NCBI RefSeq assembly: GCF_015710975.1
Contig: NZ_CP049783.1
Coordinates: 4,383,501 to 4,447,500, forward strand
Reading direction: 5' to 3'
DNA: 64,000 nt
Source of the DNA: Paenibacillus polymyxa
Lineage (GTDB): Bacteria > Bacillota > Bacilli > Paenibacillales > Paenibacillaceae
Shown here: positions 24,917 to 34,087 of the stretch, piece by piece
How positions within the stretch are numbered: the first letter of the stretch is position 1
Layout of the letters: every line of letters begins with the position of its first letter
Made by a program: the position numbers and the translations under genes
The notes under the pieces: model-generated
What the model saw: only the letters and a program-made list of their open reading frames with translations
The model's database searches: none
What the model was told of the DNA's origin: nothing

Positions 24917-25666
24917 TTATTTATAATCTGCGACATACTGTTCAGTATTATATGCTCGTGATCTTCCTGCTGAAACATTCTCTGTACGAAGCGTTCTTTT
25001 CTTACTCCAAGTCGTTCCTTCTTTTGGATTTTTAAGAGGAGCTATCTTCTTTGTTTTTAGTGTTTCTATCTTACCGGGATCATACCACATATTTTTTATT
25101 TTCATTAGTAGTTCTTCACTTTTATTGGCCCATTCATCTCCTAGTATTAAAAGAGCTAGTTGTTCAATGGTTGGATTGCCAATTCCTCTGACTTCGAAAT
25201 ACTTGTGCAACTTTTTAAGAAATTTATTATAATCTGTTGCTTCTGGCATAGGTGGGAATATTATTAATCCAACCATTGATCTAATCTCATGCTTTAGTGT
25301 ATGTTCGTCAGCTTTATTTTGTAGCAACGCAATGCCAGAACTGACATCAACCGCCCCTTTAAGAACATTGAATCTAATAATACATCTCGAACCAACATGT
25401 AGTGTTCTTCCAGTTATCCTATTATGTAATACAAAGTTGTGTTTTAAATTGGGGGTATGACATAATTGACATCTATTACTGAAGTTATCCGAAGTTGCGT
25501 CTATAACATCAATAATATCGAACTCTTTTTTTGCTTCATCAAAATTGTTAACAGAACATTCTTCTAGCATGTTTCTTACAATTAGGGGACTGGGGGTCGA
25601 ATTCTCCATCTTAGGATCATACTTAATTACAATACGGTTCCTATTTGTAAAATTCTTCAGTTTCAA
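24917..25666 (-). CDS. unknown protein with zinc-ribbon-like motif
   Basis: 249 aa from a TTG after GGAGAGTGA. Residues ~60-100 hold C-X2-C ... C (CQLCHTPNLKHNFVLHNRITGRTLHVGSRCIIRF). This ribbon-like element recurs in phage and plasmid proteins, usually with hydrophobic strands about a RxTGxxLxVGxxC core. The rest is helical and basic at the C-terminus (TLKTKKIAPLKNPKEGTTWSKKRTLRTE), suggesting nucleic-acid contact. It has its own good promoter at 25718-25746 and a terminator, so it is probably expressed separately from the late operon. Function unknown. Confidence 0.65.
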   Translation of the reverse strand: MKLKNFTNRNRIVIKYDPKMENSTPSPLIVRNMLEECSVNNFDEAKKEFDIIDVIDATSDNFSNRCQLCHTPNLKHNFVLHNRITGRTLHVGSRCIIRFNVLKGAVDVSSGIALLQNKADEHTLKHEIRSMVGLIIFPPMPEATDYNKFLKKLHKYFEVRGIGNPTIEQLALLILGDEWANKSEELLMKIKNMWYDPGKIETLKTKKIAPLKNPKEGTTWSKKRTLRTENVSAGRSRAYNTEQYVADYK

Positions 25667-25717
25667 TCACTCTCCATACTATATTTAGATGACAAACATC
25701 TTGCTAACTCCATATAT

Positions 25718-25746
25718 AGTATAGACCAGAATTTTCCGACTGTAAA
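25718..25746 (-). promoter_or_regulatory. promoter of the 24917 gene, with direct repeats upstream
   Basis: Reverse strand TTTACA (25746-25741), 17-bp spacer, TATACT (25723-25718). Just upstream, ATGTCG occurs twice on the + strand (25766-25771 and 25776-25781), ten bases apart, a spacing that would put both on one face of the helix; a possible regulator site. Confidence 0.7.
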
Positions 25747-25790
25747 CGACAAATTAAGATATTTTATGTCGATTAATGTCGAAATGTAGA

Positions 25791-26660
25791 TTATTTAAAG
25801 AATCCTTTGCGATACATCACAGTAATTAGCCGATAAAAGTCATAACTACCGCCAGAAGTTGTATCTACAGCGCCAGCATTCTTTGCAGCTACACATGCCT
25901 CCATTGCCCATTCTGGAATCTTATCCATAGACAACTTGGAGGTCAATTGTTTTACTTGTTCTTGCAATGCTTGAAAGTCTGCTTGTTCTTGGATTGTCAT
26001 AGGTTGATCTCCCTTGCTAATATTTTTATTTTGACCCTTCAATCTATTCAGTTCTTCCTGTATCTGAGGTAGAAAGTTCTTTTTAGCTGCTGCTACTGTA
26101 TTCCCATCTCCCCAGAAATCCGTACCCGGGCATGTCTTACTTGATTTGCCGGGAGTGAAATCCCTCAAACGTATACCTGTCCTAGTAAACCAACTATGGT
26201 AAATAATATGATCAGTATTAATAGGAAGGTTAAATCTCTCAGCTAAACAGGCGTAGAGGTGAATAATCGTCTTTTTCTGTTCGTCTGTGATTTTATCTCC
26301 ACCAGAATCGAAGTTTCCAACATGTTCGATGCAGATACATTTATTATTAAACCCCCTGATTCCAGCAGGAATTCTATTTAAGGGTCTATCAAGACTAATT
26401 GCAATTTGTCCATTTTCTAAAGTAGTGATATTTTGTCCAGTAGCAGCCCAACCTTCGGACAGATGATAATTTCTCATTCCCTCTAAACATTTAAAAGTGT
26501 CTTGTTGAGCAATTCCATTTACCATTTTCCTTGTAGAATAATTGGGTGAAGCAGTGTGATGAACTTGTAAAAATTGAATAGGGCGAGTAACGACTTGTTT
26601 CTTTAGCCACTCACGGAACTCATTTCGTTCCATAAGCAAGAAATTGCCTTGTTGAATCAT
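25791..26660 (-). CDS. endolysin, N-acetylmuramoyl-L-alanine amidase (Amidase_2)
   Basis: 289 aa. The catalytic domain spans about residues 20-190, with zinc ligands in QVHHTAS and KTCPGTDFW and the core strand CIEHVGNFD. It cleaves the amide between MurNAc and L-alanine of peptidoglycan. Residues 195-245 form a Gln/Glu-rich linker, and the C-terminal ~45 residues (PEWAMEACVAAKNAGAVDTTSGGSYDFYRLITVMYRKGFF) probably mediate wall binding. The ATG follows AAGGAGG with a 10-nt gap. It is next to the holin gene (6-bp gap), forming the lysis cassette. No signal peptide, so export depends on the holin. Confidence 0.93.
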   Translation of the reverse strand: MIQQGNFLLMERNEFREWLKKQVVTRPIQFLQVHHTASPNYSTRKMVNGIAQQDTFKCLEGMRNYHLSEGWAATGQNITTLENGQIAISLDRPLNRIPAGIRGFNNKCICIEHVGNFDSGGDKITDEQKKTIIHLYACLAERFNLPINTDHIIYHSWFTRTGIRLRDFTPGKSSKTCPGTDFWGDGNTVAAAKKNFLPQIQEELNRLKGQNKNISKGDQPMTIQEQADFQALQEQVKQLTSKLSMDKIPEWAMEACVAAKNAGAVDTTSGGSYDFYRLITVMYRKGFFK

Positions 26661-26666
26661 TTTGGA

Positions 26667-27122
26667 TCAATCCTCCTTGTCGTCTTTTAATGCTTCATTT
26701 TCTTTTCCTTTTAGAATACGAATAGCTTGCTTAATCTGCGGTGGTAGATACCATCCCATTCTTCCGTAATTTTCAACTAAGCTAATTAATTCGTTACCTA
26801 TATAGAAATATGTCACACTGGTCATTAAGCTTAATGCACCTGTTAAGCCGAGCATTATATCTACGCGGTAGAGTAGGGCAATAGTGAGAAACATAAAAAC
26901 CTTTTTGAAGATTCCCCAGAATCCTTTACTAGAATTCCATCCTTTATCCTTATCATTTGGATTTCTCCTACCTTCAACATACGCTGCTGCTAAACCAGAC
27001 AAATAATCCAAAAATACTAGAAACGTAAGTACAGTCAAAGCTTCGCTCCAGCCACCAAATAAAAATGTTAGAATAGAGCCACCTAACGTATAAAATAAAA
27101 ACTTACCAACAGATTCAAGCAC
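26667..27122 (-). CDS. phage lysis holin (toxin-secretion holin family)
   Basis: 151 aa from the GTG at 27122, which follows GAGG with 8 nt. It has three or so membrane segments (FLFYTLGGSILTFLFGG, LTVLTFLVFLDYLSGLAAAY, IFKKVFMFLTIALLYRVDI), the family hallmark LDYLSGLAAAY and a charged C-terminus (RILKGKENEALKDDKED). The open frame extends 28 codons further upstream to a TTG at 27206. That part is crossed by a terminator hairpin and overlaps the previous gene, so I reject the longer form. The holin permeabilises the membrane to release the adjacent amidase. Confidence 0.88.
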   Translation of the reverse strand: MLESVGKFLFYTLGGSILTFLFGGWSEALTVLTFLVFLDYLSGLAAAYVEGRRNPNDKDKGWNSSKGFWGIFKKVFMFLTIALLYRVDIMLGLTGALSLMTSVTYFYIGNELISLVENYGRMGWYLPPQIKQAIRILKGKENEALKDDKED

Positions 27123-27144
27123 ATAGTTTTCCTCAATTCTTGTA

Positions 27145-27175
27145 ATATAAAAAGACTCCTCATTAGAAGAGTCTT
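27145..27175 (-). terminator. terminator between tail-fibre operon and lysis cassette
   Basis: Reverse strand AAGACTC (27175-27169) pairs with GAGTCTT (27158-27152), followed by TTTTTAT. It lies 23 nt before the holin start. Confidence 0.75.
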
Positions 27176-27190
27176 CGTAAAATGTCTCTT

Positions 27191-29029
27191 TTATAAAATG
27201 TACCAATACACACCAGATGAACGTCCCTTGACTATAATAAAGCTGCTTAAGTCGCTTACGTCTCTTTTTCTGATTTGTGCTACAGCATTTAAATCATTGT
27301 CTCTCGTCAATCTAGGATATAAGAAGCCGCCTAAGTCTGGTCTACTAATCATTACTTCAGACTCAACGTTGTGAACATTTTTGATATCTACAATTGAATC
27401 CAAGTCACTTTTCTGACGAATATCAATTGTCGCATCTAAATATTCACGGTTCTTTACATATAGAGTACCGTCAATATCGTAGAAGTTCTTAACCTCAATC
27501 CATGATCCCAAGTCTGGACGTGAAACAATTACATTAGCATCACGATAATCAAAGAAAGGTACTTGAACAAATGAATCTAAGTCACTATCTCCAATAGCTC
27601 TGATAACAACACTACTACCCAAGTCTGGTTTATTTACAATCAAGCTACTTTCAATATCTGAAAATCTTACGCCTTGAATCAATACAGTAGATTCTAAATC
27701 GCTGTTAACATGCTTATATTTAGATACAGTTAAACTTGCATTCATTTCTGGTCGTGATACATAAATTAAGCTATCAATTGTAGATTCTCGCCTGTATGTT
27801 ACTGTTAGCTCACTTTTAAGGCTCATCTTAGGATCAGTTGTTAATCTTGCTCCCAAATCAGGTCTGGATATCATCACCGATGAGTCGGGTGCAGATGTTC
27901 CAAAGTTAGCAACACTAATAGATGCAGATAGGTCATCGTCTTTACGATACACAACCTTCAAGGAGCTGTTTATGTCTGGTCTGGAGATTGCCAAGGTTGA
28001 ATTCGTATCATGCTGCATAAAGTCTTTATACTTATGGACATACAAAGAAGCAGGGAGATAATTAAATCCAAAATTACTTTTAACCGTAAGACTACCTGTT
28101 ACTTCTTTTCTACCAGCACCATAAACGAATAGAGTAGAATTTAGATCTCCTCGTCCAAAACTGTAGTTCTGTGACGTAATATATTTAAGCTGAAGAACAG
28201 GGGGCTTAAGCGATTCTCTTGTATTAAAATAAGTTGGGTGTGAACTTTCCGATTTAATAATCAATCCATAGTTGATTAGCGATTCATCCTGCCAACGCTT
28301 AACCAAGTCAAACACATCGAATTCAATGTACTTACTCGTTCTGTTGACTGTGTAGGAATCCAATAATAGCTCAGTTCCATAAGGCTTGTTGGCATATGTT
28401 ATACCATACTCACGCCAAAGCGTATTCGGCTGATACACTTTAATATTTGTATCATCCGTAAAACTTCCGCTATAGTAGAGACGTAATTTAGCTTCTTCGA
28501 GTTTGTTTAGATCTGGTACAACAACTTTCAAATCACCAAAGTTTACAAATGACTCGAACTGTTCTGTGTCCGACTGTCCGATCATCATAGACTGTGTATC
28601 GCCATAGTTGACTGTTTGCAAGTCTAAACGACTACGTGTTGTAGCATCTTCGATAGGATGCAGATCTTTGGTGACTCTAGGAGCTTCCATTAATTCAAAC
28701 TTACCTAGTAGTCGATTGTGAGGTCTGACTTCTAGTGTTCCAGCTAGATAGTTGACAGAGGTTGATTCTAATACTGAATTGATTTCAGCATTACCTCTAT
28801 ATTTGATATCTAATTGGCTACTAACGTCTGCTGATCTCTGAACACGTATGGTAATCGTTGTATCTACAGTTGTTTCTCTGCGATAAGCAACCAACATTTC
28901 AGAATTTACTTCATTTGTTTCTTGCCGATAGAGTACAAATTTACCCTCCATACGATTGGAGGGCGATTTTATTAAAATTTCACCGCCTAAATCATTGTAT
29001 ACATCCAATTGCTCACTTCCTAACATCAC
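27191..29029 (-). CDS. DNRLRE-domain tail-fibre/adhesin with SRPD repeats
   Basis: 612 aa. A DNRLRE-type domain lies at about residues 125-280 (LRLYYSGSFTDDTNIKVYQPNTLWREYGITYANKP, DVFDLVKRWQDESLINYGLIIKSE); such domains occur on surface and tail proteins. From ~345 on, beta repeats recur with a core of SRPDxxSSL type: SRPDINSSL, SRPDLGARL, SRPEMNASL, NKPDLGSSV, SRPDLGSWI and SRPDLGGFL, interleaved with SxLxVxYRRES-like strands. The N-terminus has weaker copies. It was probably built by repeat expansion into an elongated beta fibre. It is the last gene of the tail operon, before the terminator and lysis genes, the usual place of receptor-binding proteins. Confidence 0.75.
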   Translation of the reverse strand: MMLGSEQLDVYNDLGGEILIKSPSNRMEGKFVLYRQETNEVNSEMLVAYRRETTVDTTITIRVQRSADVSSQLDIKYRGNAEINSVLESTSVNYLAGTLEVRPHNRLLGKFELMEAPRVTKDLHPIEDATTRSRLDLQTVNYGDTQSMMIGQSDTEQFESFVNFGDLKVVVPDLNKLEEAKLRLYYSGSFTDDTNIKVYQPNTLWREYGITYANKPYGTELLLDSYTVNRTSKYIEFDVFDLVKRWQDESLINYGLIIKSESSHPTYFNTRESLKPPVLQLKYITSQNYSFGRGDLNSTLFVYGAGRKEVTGSLTVKSNFGFNYLPASLYVHKYKDFMQHDTNSTLAISRPDINSSLKVVYRKDDDLSASISVANFGTSAPDSSVMISRPDLGARLTTDPKMSLKSELTVTYRRESTIDSLIYVSRPEMNASLTVSKYKHVNSDLESTVLIQGVRFSDIESSLIVNKPDLGSSVVIRAIGDSDLDSFVQVPFFDYRDANVIVSRPDLGSWIEVKNFYDIDGTLYVKNREYLDATIDIRQKSDLDSIVDIKNVHNVESEVMISRPDLGGFLYPRLTRDNDLNAVAQIRKRDVSDLSSFIIVKGRSSGVYWYIL

Positions 29030-29043
29030 ATTGTATTGTGATT

Positions 29044-31095
29044 TTAAACTGTTGCTTTGTTTGAATTGATCTTGAGTTCAAATATACCGTTGGGTACTGG
29101 TTTGGCTTCTATGTCCGCAACAATCCTAACGTAGAATTCCTGTGTTTCTAATGATTTGGTGAGTCCATATGTAATATAATCCGTTGCCAAAAATGGAGCC
29201 TGAGTACGAGACAATTCTATGGTTACACCTTCGGGCAATTTCTCTTTGTTTACTTCCAACAATAGATTATCAATTGGGTATCCTAATTGATTTTTGATTA
29301 CAACTTTCTGATCTAATGTAGTCTGACCAGCAAAGATCATGCCAAAATCTAAGTACTTAAGGATTCCACCAAATGTGTCAGATAGATATTCACCAGACTC
29401 ATCCATAAACATCAGCCCTGTATACGTTCCAGCAAAGGTCGTTTGCCAGTAGTCTGTATTGCCCCAATAATCTTTAAACTCCACACGTAGTTTATTGTCT
29501 TTATCAAAATGCATATCTCGTTCAGATATATTGAGATTGATATCAACAGGGGAAGGAGCTAAACGAGTAAATGAACCATCATTCGGGAAGTAGGGGAGAT
29601 CGTTCAGTAATACACGGTATTGTACTTTACCCTTATCTTCGTCATTAATTTGTCCAAGAATCTTACCGCTGTTAAACGAAATTTGAATTGTAGCTTCAGT
29701 ATTAAGTACATAAAAAGATAGGTTCTGAAATTTGGTGTTATCTACATTTGATTTAATAACTAGTTGAGTGGCATCAATTTTAGTGGCATTTAATGACTCT
29801 TGCTTTCTGTCTTCTATGTAATATCCAAATCTAACTTTGTCACCTTGATTCTTAAAATTGCTTTCATTCAGCTTAGATATCTCTTTGTAGGACATTGCTT
29901 GCTTTCTAATTGTGTTCAGATCATCAACAATTACTTCTATCCATTTTCCATAACGATACACTTTCCATGTCAAACCAGAATCAAATGACAGCAAAAACTT
30001 TGCATTGTTACTAGCAGTCTTGATTACAGTAATCGCCTGAAGAGATCCGGGCAGAGTGAAATCGTTAGATTGCTTCACGAACTGATTGACTGGTAAAGCA
30101 CTAAGCGAAAGATTAGGTGGGTTATTTGATTCATCTGTCCACGTTACAACTTCAAAATTATTTTGGATATCATCTAATGGGGAATAATTAATATCATACT
30201 CTAAAGTGGCTGCTGTTTTAGTTAATTCATCGGTGTAGTAGAGAACATCAACGTTATCACCAAGTTCATCACATAGAATGAAAGATTCAGTTTCTAGTGA
30301 GATGGACGATTCGGTCTGTTGTGAGTCATCTGTGTATTCAACAACATTAATCTCTTTATCTTGCCATTCCTCAGCAAAAGTAAATGGAGTAGTCTCAACA
30401 ATGAATTGAGTAGATGTTGTAGAAGGATCGTCAGAGTAATAGCATAGTTCAACATCTCCTTGTAGTTGTTGCCAAGCTGATTCAGGAATAATTGATAAAT
30501 CAATCATGCCTTTGGATATATAATCACTTTCCGATGGAGATGTTCCAGAAATACCAGCTTCAATAAAGTTAGCACCATCATAGATTTTATATTTGCTGTC
30601 ATTGTAAATTATGCATCGCTTATCAAATACAACACCAAACATTTCAATCTCATAAATAAACAAATAATAAGCATGCCCATTGTTTTGAGTTACATTTACT
30701 CGGTAACTTGTAAATCGTTTATCATTGGAGATTAAATACTCCCTCGTTGTGACTGATCCCCATCCAGCCGAAGCCCAATCAGTCTGATTGATTTGTGTAT
30801 CTAGCACAGTCCAATTAGTACCATCATTTGATCCTTCGAACGTCCAAGTTTTTGGAGCCAATCTACCGTCTTCGCCCCCAGCTTTAATAGTATACTTTTT
30901 TATTATCTGCGAAGATGGAAATTCATAATATATTCTTGCACTAATTACACCTCTAGAAGTAGACCAGTAGGTATTGGCTTTTCCATCAAATGCACACCAC
31001 CCATCTGTAGAAGTGTTCTCAACAGAAGTGGCACTCACTTTTCCGCTTGGAGCGGTATTTGAGGTCATAGCTGGAATCATATTCTTTAAGTACAT
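29044..31095 (-). CDS. tail-tip protein with N-terminal discoidin (F5/8 C) domain
   Basis: 683 aa. Residues ~10-150 are a discoidin-type domain (CAFDGKANTYWSTSRGV, YYEFPSSQIIKKYTIKAGGEDGRLAPKTWTFEGSNDGTNWTVLDTQ, YYLFIYEIEMFG), a carbohydrate- or lipid-binding jelly-roll. It is followed by a module seen also in the 33816 protein (YNDSKYKIYDGANFIEAG and SKGMIDLS) and then several beta-rich repeats (TPFTFAEEWQDKEINVVEYTDDS, ESFILCDELGDNVDVLYYTDE). The ATG follows AGGAGGAAACCT. It is probably a side or tip fibre that binds cell-surface glycans. A member of a set of three consecutive discoidin proteins. Confidence 0.75.
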   Translation of the reverse strand: MYLKNMIPAMTSNTAPSGKVSATSVENTSTDGWCAFDGKANTYWSTSRGVISARIYYEFPSSQIIKKYTIKAGGEDGRLAPKTWTFEGSNDGTNWTVLDTQINQTDWASAGWGSVTTREYLISNDKRFTSYRVNVTQNNGHAYYLFIYEIEMFGVVFDKRCIIYNDSKYKIYDGANFIEAGISGTSPSESDYISKGMIDLSIIPESAWQQLQGDVELCYYSDDPSTTSTQFIVETTPFTFAEEWQDKEINVVEYTDDSQQTESSISLETESFILCDELGDNVDVLYYTDELTKTAATLEYDINYSPLDDIQNNFEVVTWTDESNNPPNLSLSALPVNQFVKQSNDFTLPGSLQAITVIKTASNNAKFLLSFDSGLTWKVYRYGKWIEVIVDDLNTIRKQAMSYKEISKLNESNFKNQGDKVRFGYYIEDRKQESLNATKIDATQLVIKSNVDNTKFQNLSFYVLNTEATIQISFNSGKILGQINDEDKGKVQYRVLLNDLPYFPNDGSFTRLAPSPVDINLNISERDMHFDKDNKLRVEFKDYWGNTDYWQTTFAGTYTGLMFMDESGEYLSDTFGGILKYLDFGMIFAGQTTLDQKVVIKNQLGYPIDNLLLEVNKEKLPEGVTIELSRTQAPFLATDYITYGLTKSLETQEFYVRIVADIEAKPVPNGIFELKINSNKATV

Positions 31096-31112
31096 AGGTT
31101 TCCTCCTTTCTG

Positions 31113-32324
31113 TTACGTGATGGACACATTTTTAATAGGATTTTTTTCGCTAATGGAATGCTTAAAAACCTTTCCTGAGCCAACTGAACTATTATTCGTT
31201 GTTTTTATAAGGATGTGACTATGCTTTTTTTCTAAGTCAATCTCATCTTCCTTGACGAAACCATAAGTCGAATAATCGTTTTCTTCAAGGGTCGGAGCAA
31301 TGATTACTGGAGTGTAATCGTAGAATTGTACTGCATTAAATTGAATCCAATCGCGAACACTAGTCGCTTTTGTCGTCTCCAGCTTGTAGTAGTAATAGGG
31401 TGATGCTTTCGGAACGATGTAAGATTGTACTGTAGTCATATTGACAGGAATGTTACTCCTTGTGTCTAGTGTGACCCACGAAACCCCATCATTTGATGCC
31501 ATCAATTTAAAATCTATTAATCCAACTAAAAACTCATATCTTTTTACTGTTACGGGTGTGTTAAACTTGTAACCTATATAAGCAGGAGCACCAGTAGAGG
31601 GAACGAAATTTGTGGTGTAAGCTGTGCTCTTATCTCCATCAAATGCAAACCAATTAGATGTATATGCACCCGAGCTAATGACAGATCCATTTTCACCAAC
31701 GGCTGATGTAAGTTTTGGAACTAAGGGCTGCGAAGGAACTGCCCCATAAGCAATCTCATCTTTTAATACCAAAAACTTATCAACTGTTTCCCAAGCATAT
31801 GGGAGAAATCCAGCAGGTGGCGTAAATTTAAAAGTTGATGCTCCAAAATTAGCGGTCATCACAGTCGCATCAGAAGCACTTTGCCCCGATGAAACGAATG
31901 GATAAACTGTTCCCATGCTCAATATGTTAGTATGAGAAAAACCTTGGGAAATACCATTCTTCCAAAATTCCAATGTACCACTATCTAAATCCAAAAGAAC
32001 AGATATGGTGTCATTTATTGTATAATTGCTGGCATATGAACTTATTTCCGGGAATTTTCTTCCATCAACATAATAACTCCTCACATTTGCACTGTTGGCA
32101 TCGCTCGCACTTAGGATGGCGGAAGAATTTACAATTCCCAAATTAGGATTACCAAATGTGCCCGAGAAACTTATCTCCCAATACCATTTTCCACTGGTTT
32201 TACCTACAGAGCACCTTGCCTTAGCTGAAGAACTTGGCGTAATTGCAGATAAATTTCCATTGGACAAAACTGTACTGAAACCTTTATTAATTGAATCCCA
32301 AGTTATCATTGAATTGATTGCCAT
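31113..32324 (-). CDS. tail protein with SPRY-like and discoidin domains
   Basis: 403 aa. Residues 1-180 read as a SPRY/B30.2-like domain (KWYWEISFSGTFGNPNLGIVN, SVLLDLDSGTLEFWKNGISQGFS, YPFVSSGQ), rare outside eukaryotes but known in phage tail proteins. Residues ~205-335 are discoidin-like (WFAFDGDKSTAYTTNFV, AYIGYKFNTPVTVKRYEFLVG). The C-terminus carries the GSGKVFKHSIS cassette shared with the next two genes. Probably a glycan- or protein-binding adhesin on the baseplate. Confidence 0.72.
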   Translation of the reverse strand: MAINSMITWDSINKGFSTVLSNGNLSAITPSSSAKARCSVGKTSGKWYWEISFSGTFGNPNLGIVNSSAILSASDANSANVRSYYVDGRKFPEISSYASNYTINDTISVLLDLDSGTLEFWKNGISQGFSHTNILSMGTVYPFVSSGQSASDATVMTANFGASTFKFTPPAGFLPYAWETVDKFLVLKDEIAYGAVPSQPLVPKLTSAVGENGSVISSGAYTSNWFAFDGDKSTAYTTNFVPSTGAPAYIGYKFNTPVTVKRYEFLVGLIDFKLMASNDGVSWVTLDTRSNIPVNMTTVQSYIVPKASPYYYYKLETTKATSVRDWIQFNAVQFYDYTPVIIAPTLEENDYSTYGFVKEDEIDLEKKHSHILIKTTNNSSVGSGKVFKHSISEKNPIKNVSIT

Positions 32325-32337
32325 GATAGCATCCTTT

Positions 32338-33786
32338 CTAGTTGAATATAATCTTACCTACCCTTTTTTCCCTTAAATCGACTTTATGTTTAAAGACTTT
32401 ACCCAACCCCAAAACTGCACTCGGACTCTGAATATCCGTGAATCTATTTAAACGACTACTAAGGTTTAATGCACTGTCAAAATTTATTCCGTATTTTTGG
32501 AATGAGAATTCATTGTTATGCGTCATTTCAATTAGGGTAGGGATGTTTAATAATTCATACATCTTTAATTCTCCAACACTTGTGTAGTCGGTAGCCCCAC
32601 CATTTGCTGTCCAATTCAATCTATACATACTAAAAGATTTGATATTATCAATTTCAAATACCTTATCAGTTGTGGGAGTACTCCAAATTTGTTTAGATTG
32701 TCTGTCTAATACTTCCCACTTCCCATCAAATCCATTTGTGCTATCATTGGAACCTTCAAATGTCCAATTTTTAGGCAGACGCTTATAGTAGTTATCCAGT
32801 GTTCCATTTCGAATGGCATACTTGCCAATAACCTTTGGTGATGTAAACTTATATCCCAACCAACCTACCCCACCAGAACTACTTGTAGAACAGTAGCCTT
32901 CATTTTCATCTGTTTGATTGAAAGCAAGATAAGCTTCATTGACCCCCATCGCACCTTTTGAAAAAGCCAATCCAGACGGTGCAGCGTTGTTTGTCATTTT
33001 AGGAACGACTGTTTCGTTTGAAACTTTTTTAGGAATAGTAGAGATAAACTTATTATTCGTTTTGAGTATTACCTTAATATATTTGAGACTTCCCCATGCA
33101 TAATCGCCATTGTATACACCGTTTGTGGTTGTTTGAGTAGTCGTGTAATAATCAGCATCAAAAGTTGTGACTATGTTTCCATCATCAGACGTAAAATTAT
33201 TGGCTATTGCACAATTAATAAAGTCCCTAACAGCTGTATCTTTACTTAAAAAAATGGGCAGAAAAGAACAATTAATATACTCCAGTTTTTTTACTGTTGC
33301 ACCAGCAGAATTACCAGCAAAAATAGGGTACGTTGTAGGAGAGTGAGGCTTGTTATCCCATACGCAATTTCTAAACGAGAGATTAATGACTGAGCCATCA
33401 AAGAAATACTCATATGGTCTGCCATCATTACCCGGAGAAGGTCTCTGTATGATAAGTCCGATAAATGTATTAGTCTTATTCATTATGAACCCCCCAGCAG
33501 TGACATTTGTCAAACTGAGGATGACACGTTTAGTCTTATCTCTAAGTGTAATTGTCGCTATAGTGATCTCGTAATTAGCATTAAGCACTGATGTAAGTCT
33601 TGGCTCTGTATATGTTCCTTCTTTAACAATATAGATTAACGTTTTATCAGTAGTAACTGAAGCAACTGCTTTAGATATTGTTTTAATTGGGGAAGTAGCA
33701 GATCCAGTATTTGTATCCAAACCCGATGTGCCATCGACATACAGAACTTTTGCGAATGAATCAATAAATCCACCAAAACTAGCCAT
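32338..33786 (-). CDS. tail protein with beta-helix start and discoidin domain
   Basis: 482 aa. The N-terminal ~240 residues begin LYVDGTSGLDTNTGSATSPIKTISKAVASV, the lead-in of DUF1565/pectin-lyase-like right-handed beta-helices, and continue with strand-turn repeats (FRNCVWDNKPHS, LEYINCSFLPIF, DFINCAIANNF). A discoidin domain follows (about 265-425; AYLAFNQTDENEGYCSTSSSGGVGWLGYKFTSPKVIGKYAIRNG, WTFEGSND). The C-terminus has GLGKVFKHKVDLREKRVGKIIF, matching the neighbours. The beta-helix could be a fibre shaft or a polysaccharide depolymerase; no catalytic residues can be named. Confidence 0.72.
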   Translation of the reverse strand: MASFGGFIDSFAKVLYVDGTSGLDTNTGSATSPIKTISKAVASVTTDKTLIYIVKEGTYTEPRLTSVLNANYEITIATITLRDKTKRVILSLTNVTAGGFIMNKTNTFIGLIIQRPSPGNDGRPYEYFFDGSVINLSFRNCVWDNKPHSPTTYPIFAGNSAGATVKKLEYINCSFLPIFLSKDTAVRDFINCAIANNFTSDDGNIVTTFDADYYTTTQTTTNGVYNGDYAWGSLKYIKVILKTNNKFISTIPKKVSNETVVPKMTNNAAPSGLAFSKGAMGVNEAYLAFNQTDENEGYCSTSSSGGVGWLGYKFTSPKVIGKYAIRNGTLDNYYKRLPKNWTFEGSNDSTNGFDGKWEVLDRQSKQIWSTPTTDKVFEIDNIKSFSMYRLNWTANGGATDYTSVGELKMYELLNIPTLIEMTHNNEFSFQKYGINFDSALNLSSRLNRFTDIQSPSAVLGLGKVFKHKVDLREKRVGKIIFN

Positions 33787-33815
33787 ATTTATTCACCATC
33801 CTTTCAATAAAATCG

Positions 33816-34073
33816 TTATTTTATAATGATGCCTGTAATGTCGAAATATTTCTTCAGGTCTAAAGTCGACTTAAAAACTTTACCCGAACCCAAAATTCCA
33901 TTGTCCGTCATAGGCTGATCAATTGTTTTAACAGTCCGATTTAATACACTTAAATCATCCATCCCTTTTGTTACAAAGTTATCTTTAGAAGGAGAGGATG
34001 TAGTTACTGTTTGCCACGCTCCATTTAAATAGGTCTTATATGTTCCGTTGTCATTAATTAAATGTTTTTGCAT
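33816..34073 (-). CDS. small tail protein made of the shared C-terminal cassette
   Basis: 85 aa, ATG after TTAGGAGG. INDNGTYKTYLNGAWQTV and TKGMDDLSVLNRTVKTI match segments of the 29044 protein, and LGSGKVFKSTLDLKKYFDITGIII matches the ends of the 31113 and 32338 proteins. It looks like the common attachment or assembly module without an adhesin domain, either the ancestral form or a remnant. Confidence 0.65.
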   Translation of the reverse strand: MQKHLINDNGTYKTYLNGAWQTVTTSSPSKDNFVTKGMDDLSVLNRTVKTIDQPMTDNGILGSGKVFKSTLDLKKYFDITGIIIK

Positions 34074-34087
34074 TACGTAAAATCCTC

